A stretch of DNA of 34,415 bases, taken from NCBI GenBank assembly GCA_030765685.1, contig JAVCCB010000076.1:1-34415 (forward strand), read 5' to 3'. The position numbers were made by a program, and so were the translations under genes. The notes under the pieces were generated by a model. The model had not been told where the DNA came from. It made no database searches and saw nothing but the letters and a program-made list of their open reading frames with translations. The DNA comes from Candidatus Tantalella remota. Its GTDB lineage: Bacteria; Omnitrophota; Gorgyraeia; Tantalellales; Tantalellaceae. Below, piece after piece: positions 1-5,667 of the stretch (within the stretch, counting starts at the first letter, position 1; every line of letters begins with the position of its first letter).

Positions 1-676
1 CATGTTTCGTGGCAATCCACACAACCGCTTTCCCGCCACGTTTACGTCCACTACGTTTAGGCACATACGTTTCTTTGACCTTGAATTTGGCCTTTTGCAA
101 AAGCTTCGCAAACATTTCATCCGGGCCAGCTGACCATATTGCCAAAACACCTTCTGGGTGTAGCGCAGCATATGCGGCATTGAGTCCCGTTAGAGTATAA
201 AGACTGTCATTTTCTTTCTGCGTCAAACCATTCGCGCCGTTATCCACATCCAGAAGGATGGCATGGTATAAATTATGCGCAGTGTTTATTTTATCGGCCA
301 CGTCACCTTCATAAACTGTCACCCGCTTGTCATTAAGAGGGCTCCCCGCCAAATGAGCAAGGAAGCTGAGGTTCCATTTAACTACAGCAGGTATCAATTC
401 AGCAACAGTGACATGGGCCTCAACACTAAGGTTATTCAATGCCGCTCTGAGAGTAAATCCCATGCCCAAGCCACCAATAAGAATTTGCGGCTCCGTCTGA
501 TTTCCTATCTGCAAACAGGCGAGTTTAGCTAAAGCATCTTCCGAATTATGGACATCGCTGTTCATAAGTTCATAAGCGCTTACTTTAATTGAAAACTCCG
601 AATCCCGCTGGAACAACCGCAGTTCTTTACCGTCTCCGGATGCTATGACTTTATCTAGTAAAATCCAAGGAATCAT
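1..676 (-). CDS. Spermidine-synthase-like (class I SAM-dependent) protein, 3' end outside the window
   Basis: I translated the minus strand by hand from the ATG at 676. It stays open for 225 codons to the left edge, so only the C-terminus is missing. The protein starts MIPWILLDKV and carries LIGGLGMGFTLRAAL, the glycine-rich motif I of the spermidine-synthase-like Rossmann fold. An acidic stretch (VTVAELIPAVVKWN) follows at the usual SAM/dcSAM-binding position, then LLDVDNG as motif III. It resembles the short spermidine-synthase-like proteins common in bacteria; whether it makes polyamines cannot be told from this. AAGGG lies about 8 bases before the ATG, and a good sigma70-type promoter sits upstream at 771-799. 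Coding is seen directly; the family call comes from motifs. Confidence 0.8.
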   Translation of the reverse strand, partial: MIPWILLDKVIASGDGKELRLFQRDSEFSIKVSAYELMNSDVHNSEDALAKLACLQIGNQTEPQILIGGLGMGFTLRAALNNLSVEAHVTVAELIPAVVKWNLSFLAHLAGSPLNDKRVTVYEGDVADKINTAHNLYHAILLDVDNGANGLTQKENDSLYTLTGLNAAYAALHPEGVLAIWSAGPDEMFAKLLQKAKFKVKETYVPKRSGRKRGGKAVVWIATKH

Positions 677-770
677 TTAATACCCTTTAAACCGTTTTTG
701 ATTTTAAACTTAAACCTGTACCGGATTTTAAAGCTACAACTGTCCCCCCACCCTGCACGGGTGTGTAAAT

Positions 771-799
771 ATTATACGCCTGAGACGTTATTCTGCCAA
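771..799 (-). promoter_or_regulatory. Sigma70-type promoter for the spermidine-synthase-like gene
   Basis: Read on the minus strand there is TTGGCA (794-799), a 17-base spacer and TATAAT (771-776). The start would fall near 764 and give a leader of about 88 nt. That leader contains a small hairpin, CACCC-GTGCA-GGGTG, at about 750-764. Confidence 0.65.
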
Positions 800-902
800 A
801 TTTTTTAGTAGATCATCCAACCAGGCCGTCAATGGCTATGATACTCTCATCTTGAAGGCATCACTTAACGCCATCTCCAGCATTACTCATGCCTTCCTCC
901 TT

Positions 903-1018
903 CGCCTAACTATTTGCGTATTATCTGGCTTCCGCCTTCGCTAAAGCTATGGCGGACAAGTCGGCGGACTTCATCGGCATTCGGGCAGCCTGAAGTATGT
1001 TTTAGAAGAAGTTAGACG
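903..1018. repeat. Fold-back intergenic element bounded by GCCTAAC and GTTAGAC
   Basis: The ends are an imperfect inverted pair, GCCTAAC (about 904-910) and GTTAGAC (about 1011-1017). Inside, TCCGCC (931-936) pairs with GGCGGA (951-956), and a second ggcgga follows at about 963-968. The inner words (ccgccttcgctaaagctatggcgg) are, from memory, a common dispersed intergenic sequence in uncultivated candidate-phylum genomes. The end heptamers fit the RYYYAAC/GTTRRRY consensus of integron attC sites and the spacing is within the attC size range. However, no integrase is visible and the interior does not fold as one clean hairpin, so I call it only a fold-back element. Confidence 0.4.
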
Positions 1019-1081
1019 TGAGGATAGATTTCACAACGATCCCTTTGATCCCTCCCCGGTGTGTTGCCTCCACTCAATATC

Positions 1082-1302
1082 TTACTCCCCGAGGTAGAAA
1101 CACCAGGTCCGAGCCCAATGCGAGGACCGCAGGATCCCTACCCGTGGAGAGGAACAAAACGAGGAATCTACATGAAAACTTGTTTTCAATGGGAATTCCG
1201 AGTGGAGTTCCAGATAAATCGTTCCTCTTTTTTTTTACACGCGCACGCTTTATTCCCATAATAAAAAAAGGCCGCCTATGCAGACGACCTCTTTTTTTAT
1301 TA
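1082..1302 (-). repeat. tRNA-Asn distal repeat unit 3 (most decayed)
   Basis: Third unit downstream of tRNA-Asn, about 221 bp. Its tRNA-tail copy (1082-1098) has lost the CCA. The other landmarks are intact. A perfect hairpin at 1256-1305 has a 15-bp stem starting CCATAATAA on the minus strand. A hairpin around the shared aaaacttgtttt core (1175-1186) has stem ggaat/attcc (1163-1167 with 1195-1199). A hairpin with stem ggtcc/ggacc (1106-1110 with 1124-1128) closes the 13-base loop gagcccaatgcga. Alignment to units 1 and 2 was by eye. Confidence 0.75.
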
Positions 1303-1528
1303 TGGCTCCCCGGGTAGGATACAAAACATGAGCCCCCTGCGAATGTTTTGAACCCTAGACGAGGAGAAATGACGAAACGAGAAATTCTGATGAAAACTTG
1401 TTTTCAAGAAGAATTTTGAGTGAAGTCATCGTCAAATCGTTCGCTGTGTATGCACTCCATACGATTTGACACCAATTTTAAACAAAAAACCCCAGAGGAG
1501 TTTATTCCTGTGGGGCTTTGTTTAAAAT
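1303..1528 (-). repeat. tRNA-Asn distal repeat unit 2
   Basis: About 226 bp. It ends with a copy of the tRNA 3' terminus including CCA (1303-1319, one mismatch in 17). Hairpins are: 1472-1531, with a long stem beginning CCAATTTTAAAC on the minus strand; 1431-1470, gtcaaatcgt/acgatttgac, 10 bp perfect; 1382-1416, aaattct/agaattt around aaaacttgtttt (1393-1404); and 1322-1350, caaaacat/atgttttg closing the 13-base loop gagccccctgcga. The stems are unrelated to those of units 1 and 3, while the two inner loop sequences are shared. Confidence 0.8.
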
Positions 1529-1735
1529 TGGCTCCTCGGGTAGGAAAACCAGCCCCGAGCTACATGCGAGGGGCGCAGGATCCCTACCCAAGGAGAGTGG
1601 CGTAACGAGACATTTTGATAAAACTTGTTTTAAATCAAAATGTCGAGTGAAACCACAAAAACGCCGAAGGCGTTTTACCAATTTTAAAAGAAGAACCCCC
1701 AAAGGAGTTTATTCCCTTGGGGGTTCTTCTAGAAT
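1529..1735 (-). repeat. tRNA-Asn distal repeat unit 1 (next to the tRNA)
   Basis: 207 bp. It starts directly after the tRNA CCA and ends with a perfect 17-base copy of the tRNA 3' end including CCA (1529-1545). Hairpins are: 1678-1738; 1658-1676 (aaaacgcc/ggcgtttt); 1610-1643 (acattttgat/atcaaaatgt around aaaacttgtttt, 1620-1631); and 1552-1574 (gcccc/ggggc closing gagctacatgcga). In addition, cctacccaaggag (1583-1595) is complementary at 12 of 13 positions to the tail copy at 1532-1544, so the tail copy can fold back in the RNA. Confidence 0.82.
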
Positions 1736-1738
1736 TGG
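1678..1738 (-). terminator. Long hairpin directly after tRNA-Asn (possible terminator or processing hairpin)
   Basis: On the minus strand the tRNA's own CCA begins the stem (CCAATT...AATTGG). The stem continues through AAGAACCCCC and GGGGGTTCTT and closes a loop containing GGAATAAACTCC. A short pyrimidine-rich run follows inside the outer stem. Unit 2 has a matching hairpin with the same GGAATAAACTCC loop words on another stem. It may terminate the tRNA transcript or hold its 3' end for processing; there is no clean terminal U-run outside the stem. Confidence 0.55.
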
Positions 1739-1810
1739 CTCCTCGGGTAGGACTCGAACCTACAACCTATTGGTTAACAGCCAACCGCTCTACCATTGAG
1801 CTACCGAGGA
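1736..1810 (-). tRNA. tRNA-Asn (anticodon GUU), CCA encoded
   Basis: The minus strand folds into a standard cloverleaf. The acceptor stem is TCCTCGG/CCGAGGA with discriminator G and encoded CCA. The D arm is AGCTCAATGGTAGAGC. The anticodon stem-loop is TTGGCTGTTAACCAA with GTT at the anticodon. The T arm is TAGGTTCGAGTCCTA. Length is 75 nt including CCA. The acceptor closely matches E. coli tRNA-Asn (TCCTCTG...CAGAGGAGCCA). A near-consensus promoter lies just upstream. Confidence 0.97.
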
Positions 1811-1835
1811 GCGTAAATGCTTTTTGCGAGTTCTA

Positions 1836-1864
1836 ATTATAGGAGAATTTAAAAATATTGTCAA
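1836..1864 (-). promoter_or_regulatory. Consensus sigma70-type promoter of tRNA-Asn
   Basis: On the minus strand there is a perfect TTGACA (1859-1864), a 17-base spacer and a perfect TATAAT (1836-1841). Predicted start is near 1829, about 19 bases before the mature tRNA. Such a strong promoter suggests that the repeat units behind the tRNA are transcribed too unless the first hairpin terminates. Confidence 0.9.
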
Positions 1865-1945
1865 TTGCAAAGACAAATCCCGTATAACATCTATGATATT
1901 GTTCGAAAAATGCACTCACGGTTCTCCTCGACTAAAAAATAACCC

Positions 1946-1974
1946 TTGAGACTCCCTCTTTTTAGGAATATAAT
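1946..1974 (+). promoter_or_regulatory. Sigma70-type promoter of the 2019-3096 operon
   Basis: TTGAGA (1946-1951), a 17-base spacer and TATAAT (1969-1974). The predicted start is near 1981, about 38 nt before the first ATG. It diverges from the tRNA promoter. Confidence 0.75.
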
Positions 1975-2018
1975 TCGACTATCGTATATTACTTACATCA
2001 ACCAGAAAGATTTGAGTT

Positions 2019-2300
2019 ATGAACCCTGATATTTTTGAAGTGATCATGCTTGTCTGTTTCGGCGCGGCATGGCCCTTTTCGATCTACAAGATGCTGCGAA
2101 CAAAAAAGTCCGGCGGAAAAAGCATATATTTTCTACTGGTTATCCTTACAGGATACACAGCGGGGATATTTTTTGAGTATTTCGGGGAACGAAATGCTGT
2201 TATATTTTTATATTTATTCAATACTCTTGTCGTCTTTTTAGACCTTATTTTGACTATAAAATACAGTGAGGATACAAGAAAGGCTAAAAGCTATGTCTAA
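2019..2300 (+). CDS. Small membrane protein with three predicted transmembrane segments
   Basis: 93 residues. Hydrophobic stretches lie at about 6-24, 36-54 and 62-81, with a charged loop RTKKSGGKS between the first two and a charged C-terminal tail. This resembles short PQ-loop-like or SWEET-like half proteins seen as hypothetical membrane proteins in many bacteria, but I cannot name the family. It is the first gene behind the promoter at 1946-1974. Its stop overlaps the start of the carbonic-anhydrase-like gene, so translation of the two is probably coupled. Coding is supported by hydrophobic patterning and operon position. Confidence 0.75.
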   Translation: MNPDIFEVIMLVCFGAAWPFSIYKMLRTKKSGGKSIYFLLVILTGYTAGIFFEYFGERNAVIFLYLFNTLVVFLDLILTIKYSEDTRKAKSYV

Positions 2301-2676
2301 AACATTTGCTACCGCTATAAACTGCATGGATGGACGTATTCAGAGACCAGTTATCAAATTTTTGCTGGAAAATTATGATGTAGACTATGTTGATATGATA
2401 ACCGAGATGGGACCCAATAAAATATTGGCAGAAGGACAAGAGGAAGATACTATCGCCTCATTTAAAAAAAAAGTAGCTGTCTCTGTAGAAAAACATGGCT
2501 CTACATTGATCGCCGTGGCCGCGCATCATGATTGCGCGGGCAACCCTGCAAGCGATGATATCCAAAAAAAACAACTGCTGAAGTCCATAAAGGTTGTTAC
2601 CTCATGGGGTTTTCCGGTAAAAAAAATAATAGCGTTATGGCTGGATGAAAAATTCACTCCAAGCGTCATCAGTTAA
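2293..2676 (+). CDS. Beta-carbonic-anhydrase-like zinc protein
   Basis: I start at ATG 2293 (MSKTFATAINCMDGR), which overlaps the upstream stop; an in-frame start further left would lie deep inside that gene. The 128-residue protein shows the beta-carbonic-anhydrase zinc signature: C11-x-D13-x-R15 (CMDGR) and H78-x-x-C81 (HHDC). It is much shorter than the usual ~200 residues and lacks the longer helical extensions. It belongs with the small carbonic-anhydrase-like proteins whose CO2 hydration activity is mostly untested. A cytoplasmic zinc protein is likely. The PIN gene follows 3 bp after the stop. Confidence 0.85.
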   Translation: MSKTFATAINCMDGRIQRPVIKFLLENYDVDYVDMITEMGPNKILAEGQEEDTIASFKKKVAVSVEKHGSTLIAVAAHHDCAGNPASDDIQKKQLLKSIKVVTSWGFPVKKIIALWLDEKFTPSVIS

Positions 2677-2679
2677 CCA

Positions 2680-3096
2680 ATGAATAAGACACCCGTAAAA
2701 ATAGTGATCGATACAAACCTGCTTGTCGCTTATATGTTCAAAAAAAGCAGTGCTTCCGCGAATATCCTCGCTATAGCAGACGAAGGCCTGGTCGACATTA
2801 TGTGGCACGATAAAATACGCAAGGAAGCGGAACTTATCACAGGTAAGATCGGAAGAGCTGTTCCGAAAGTAAAAATGGACCTTAACGATATCTTCAAAAA
2901 GAAAAACGAGGTAAAAGAAGTACCGAAAGTCAGAGGCGTTTCCGAAGACCCGGATGATGATAAGTTCCTGGCATGCGCTATCGCCGCGGGAGCGGACATG
3001 ATCATCTCAAACGACGCTCATTTGCTGGATATCGAGAACTATGAAGGTATTCCTATCTATACATCTTCGGCTGCATTAAAAGTATTAAACAAATAA
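2680..3096 (+). CDS. PIN-domain protein, putative ribonuclease
   Basis: 138 residues with the PIN layout: IDTN near the N-terminus (D11), an acidic middle, DPDDDKFLACA (D90-D94) and the SNDAHLL motif (D112). These are the expected metal-binding acidic residues of a PIN nuclease. It resembles the single-domain PIN proteins of COG1569 often called toxins. No antitoxin gene is beside it; the upstream genes encode a zinc protein and a membrane protein. A toxin role is therefore not supported by context, and an RNA-processing role is equally possible. It ends the operon, and I see no clear terminator. Confidence 0.85.
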   Translation: MNKTPVKIVIDTNLLVAYMFKKSSASANILAIADEGLVDIMWHDKIRKEAELITGKIGRAVPKVKMDLNDIFKKKNEVKEVPKVRGVSEDPDDDKFLACAIAAGADMIISNDAHLLDIENYEGIPIYTSSAALKVLNK

Positions 3097-3184
3097 TTCA
3101 CACGAAATTCACTTTTACTCTTAAGGGGTTGGCACTATAATCCACTATCATGAAAAATGTAGTTCACAAAGAAAAGACAGCGTT

Positions 3185-4246
3185 TTATAGGCAGTCCACT
3201 TTCTGCATGGCGTCTTTTATGCGGGAGAGACCTTCTTCGATCTCTTTTTTATCAAGAGCGTAGCTAAATCGTATATGATCCGGCGCACCAAACCACTCGC
3301 CAAGATACGCTATGACTTTATAATCGCAGAAAAGTGTGGTGACGAATTCTCGCGCGTTCCTGCATTTTGGTAAAATATAGAACGCTCCCTCAGGCTTCCA
3401 AAGCTCGAAACCCAGATCACAAAACCCTTTGTATATAAAGTCACGTCGTTCCCGCCATATATTTTGCTGTTTGACAATATATTCTTTCGGAGCTTTCAGC
3501 GCGGCCAAAGCCATATCCTGGCTTATAAGGCTTGTGTTCATGGAAGTGTGGGTCTTAAGGTCTATAACACTGTCGGCAATATTCTGGTCAGCGCACCAGA
3601 GATATCCTATGCGGGCGCCGCACAAAGCAAATGTCTTCGAAAAAGAATTGACCGTTATGACGTGGTCACCTTTTATATGATAATTCTCCCTCTCATATAT
3701 AAGGTCCTTGTACACCTCGTCAGATATTACGTATACTCCGAGCTCTGCGGTTATCTTCTCTATCTCTTTCAGCGTATCAATAGCTTCCACGCGTCCGGTC
3801 GGGTTTGACGGGGAGTTTATCATAACGGCTTTACAGTCTTTAACCTTCTTCTTAAAGTCATCCATATCTATACGTCCATCAACAAGGTCCGTGTAGACCG
3901 GCTCCATACCTGAAAGTTCCACTATCGGCGGGTATGAATAATAATACGGCCGCGGCATAAGCATCTTCCCTTCCCCCCAGGACCTGAGAATGAGATCGAT
4001 CGCTTCGGACGCGCCGTTGGTTATGACAAAATTATCCGGGGTAGATCCAGGATATTCTTTCGACAGAGCCTCCCTGAGGGCATATTCCCCCTGGATAAGA
4101 CCGTAACGGAGGTCTTCTCTTATATCTATGTCTATGGCTTCCCTCGGCGGCTGGAGATCCGGCTGGCCGGAGCCAAAACTTATAATACCGTTACCCTGTT
4201 TGCCGATAAAGATCGACGGATTCCTCAGATCAAGTCTATTCCCCAC
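3185..4246 (-). CDS. Class I/II pyridoxal-phosphate aminotransferase
   Basis: 353 residues from a GTG start at 4246, preceded by AGAGGG at a fitting distance. Fold-type I motifs are complete: GQPD near residue 28, YGLIQGEYALREA (about 48-60), NPTG (N148), SDEVY (D176, Y179), and SFSKTFALCGARIGY with the PLP lysine K204 and R212. The C-terminal RFSYA contains the substrate carboxylate-binding Arg. It belongs to the aspartate/aromatic aminotransferase group. The exact substrate pair is not readable, and the protein is about 30-40 residues shorter than classical AspC-type enzymes, mainly at the N-terminus. Confidence 0.92.
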   Translation of the reverse strand: MGNRLDLRNPSIFIGKQGNGIISFGSGQPDLQPPREAIDIDIREDLRYGLIQGEYALREALSKEYPGSTPDNFVITNGASEAIDLILRSWGEGKMLMPRPYYYSYPPIVELSGMEPVYTDLVDGRIDMDDFKKKVKDCKAVMINSPSNPTGRVEAIDTLKEIEKITAELGVYVISDEVYKDLIYERENYHIKGDHVITVNSFSKTFALCGARIGYLWCADQNIADSVIDLKTHTSMNTSLISQDMALAALKAPKEYIVKQQNIWRERRDFIYKGFCDLGFELWKPEGAFYILPKCRNAREFVTTLFCDYKVIAYLGEWFGAPDHIRFSYALDKKEIEEGLSRIKDAMQKVDCL

Positions 4247-4273
4247 TATTCACCCTCTTTTCTGTTTATACTG

Positions 4274-4303
4274 ATTAGATGTAGTTATTTTAGTATGTAT
4301 CAA
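4274..4303 (-). promoter_or_regulatory. Possible promoter of the aminotransferase gene
   Basis: On the minus strand there is TTGATA (4298-4303), an 18-base spacer and TCTAAT (4274-4279). The start would fall about 20 bases before the GTG codon. Both boxes deviate from consensus, so this is tentative. Confidence 0.45.
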
Positions 4304-4319
4304 GTATATTGTAAATGGT

Positions 4320-4335
4320 AAACTGTTAACAGTTT
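4320..4335. repeat. Perfect 16-bp palindrome upstream of dinB
   Basis: AAACTGTTAACAGTTT is perfectly symmetric and sits 26 bp before the dinB ATG, followed by a further TTGTTTAC. It could be an operator. The same words (GTAAACTG, CAGTTTAC) recur in spacers near 24390, 24935, 32650 and 32730, which favours a dispersed repeat. It does not match the E. coli or Bacillus LexA box. Confidence 0.5.
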
Positions 4336-4361
4336 ATTGTTTACAACAATGCGGATAAATA

Positions 4362-5528
4362 ATGAAATCACGATATATAGTCCACGTCGATATGGACGCG
4401 TTTTTCGCGGCCGTTGAGCAGCGTGATAATAAGGAATACCGCGGAAAACCCGTCATCGTGGGATCGGACCCAAAAGGCGGCAAAGGTCGCGGTGTGGTCT
4501 CCACCTGTTCTTATGAAGCGCGTAAGTTCGGGATACACTCAGCGATGCCCATCTCTATCGCCTACAGGAAATGTCCGGACGGCGTCTTCCTTCCGGTAGA
4601 TATGGACAAATACATCGAAGCGTCCCATAACGTCTTCAGCGTCCTTGGTGATTTTACCCCCGACATACAACCCATAAGTATCGATGAGGCTTTTATGGAC
4701 ATTACCGGCAGCTGGCACCTTTTCGGCACTCCTCTTGAAACATGCCGTAAGATCAAAGCCGCAGTAAAAAAGAAGACCCGCCTTACGGCATCGCTCGGCA
4801 TGGCTCCGAACATGATGACGGCAAAAATAGCTTCTGACTTAAAAAAACCGGACGGCCTGGTAATAGTCCCACCGGAAGACCTCATTAAGTTCCTCCACCC
4901 CCTGCACGTGGGGCGTCTCTGGGGCATAGGAGTAAAAACCGAGGCAACCCTGAAAGAGCACGGTATCCTGACCATAGGCGACCTCGCATCAAGAGGCGAA
5001 GACAAGCTGGAGCGTCTTTTCGGCAAACACGGCCTGCACGCGTGGGATCTGGCAAACGGCATCGACCCGCGAGATGTAGAGGTCGACGATACTATAAGCT
5101 CTGTCGGCAACGAACATACTTTTGATACGGATACCGGTAATATGAAAGAAGTGCGGGACATCTTGATGTATCTGAGCGAAAAAGTGTCAAGCCGCCTCCG
5201 CAAATACGGGTTCAAGGGACGGACTATAACTCTTAAGATAAGGTTCTCGGATTTCAAGACCTATACGCGGGCGGTAACTATCTCGGGGGCTACCAATTTC
5301 ACGGACGTGCTCTACGGAAATATAATGGACCGTCTTAAAGAGTTCGACATCTCGGAAAAGACTGTCCGGCTTCTGGGAGTGAAAGTCTCAAACCTCAAAG
5401 ACGCCTCGTGGCGGGATGATATGTTCTCGGACGAAGGTGCCGATACGCAAAAGAATGAACGGATACATAAGGCGATCGACCAGATCTCCAACCGCTATGG
5501 AGAAGGAACGATAAGGCATCGAGGGTGA
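4362..5528 (+). CDS. dinB: DNA polymerase IV (Y-family translesion polymerase)
   Basis: 388 residues, a normal Pol IV length. Palm motifs are present: VHVDMDAFFAAVEQ (D10, D12, with F15 at the steric-gate position), YEARKFG as the nucleotide-binding finger motif, and SIDEAFMD (D108, E109) as the second catalytic acidic pair. The thumb follows, with an HhH-like LWGIGVKTEATLKEHGI, then a little-finger domain (about 240-350). The C-terminus stops without a recognisable QLxLF-type sliding-clamp motif, so clamp contact is uncertain. The gene is monocistronic. It lies behind a 16-bp palindrome and has only a weak ribosome binding site (GCGGAT). Confidence 0.96.
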   Translation: MKSRYIVHVDMDAFFAAVEQRDNKEYRGKPVIVGSDPKGGKGRGVVSTCSYEARKFGIHSAMPISIAYRKCPDGVFLPVDMDKYIEASHNVFSVLGDFTPDIQPISIDEAFMDITGSWHLFGTPLETCRKIKAAVKKKTRLTASLGMAPNMMTAKIASDLKKPDGLVIVPPEDLIKFLHPLHVGRLWGIGVKTEATLKEHGILTIGDLASRGEDKLERLFGKHGLHAWDLANGIDPRDVEVDDTISSVGNEHTFDTDTGNMKEVRDILMYLSEKVSSRLRKYGFKGRTITLKIRFSDFKTYTRAVTISGATNFTDVLYGNIMDRLKEFDISEKTVRLLGVKVSNLKDASWRDDMFSDEGADTQKNERIHKAIDQISNRYGEGTIRHRG

Positions 5529-5535
5529 ACACTAC

Positions 5536-5662
5536 CTAAATCCAAAATCCTAAGCCCAAAATCCAAAAGAATCTTTAAAATCCAAAACCCAAAACAGCTA
5601 TTTTAGGTTTTGTCATTTGGATTTCATTTGCCATTTGGATTTTGACATTTGGATTTAAAACT
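5536..5662 (-). repeat. Fold-back repeat of ATCCAAA words, copy 1
   Basis: The left half iterates AATCCAAA and the right half iterates TTTGGATT, so the whole spacer can form a long imperfect hairpin. Its reverse complement aligns by eye over nearly its full length with 32820-32943, including the unusual order of spacing words (TGTC, TGAC/TGGC, TGA) between repeats. I set the strand as minus relative to that second copy. It fills the gap between dinB and the DJ-1 gene. Confidence 0.8.
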
Positions 5663-5667
5663 CTCTC

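Larger units (their letters stand above)
677..1081. other. Spacer without a protein gene
   Basis: Apart from the promoter at 771-799 and the fold-back element at 903-1018, I see no coding signal here. Open frames are short and lack ribosome binding sites. The right end (about 1030-1081) runs into the decayed far edge of the tRNA-distal repeat array. Confidence 0.5.

Noticed and set aside
275..532. Plus-strand open frame of 85 codons
   Set aside because: It is antisense to the spermidine-synthase-like gene, whose minus-strand translation has clear motifs.
1082..1735. CRISPR-like array
   Set aside because: Unit length is over 200 bp, repeats are not short identical blocks with unique spacers, and no cas gene is present.
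1018..1799. Several open frames of 60-100 codons on both strands
   Set aside because: They run through the tRNA gene and the repeat units, change frame between homologous units and lack ribosome sites; the repeats conserve hairpins, not reading frames.
2680..3096. Toxin-antitoxin module
   Set aside because: The PIN protein has no neighbouring small DNA-binding antitoxin; the upstream genes encode a zinc protein and a membrane protein.
3150..3266. 38-codon plus-strand open frame before the aminotransferase end
   Set aside because: No ribosome site, overlaps the aminotransferase 3' end in antisense, and the residues show no pattern.
4320..4335. SOS/LexA operator of dinB
   Set aside because: The palindrome does not match known LexA boxes, and its words recur in unrelated spacers.
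4562..5257. 231-codon minus-strand open frame
   Set aside because: Shadow of dinB, rich in Arg/Ser as expected from antisense translation, without motifs.
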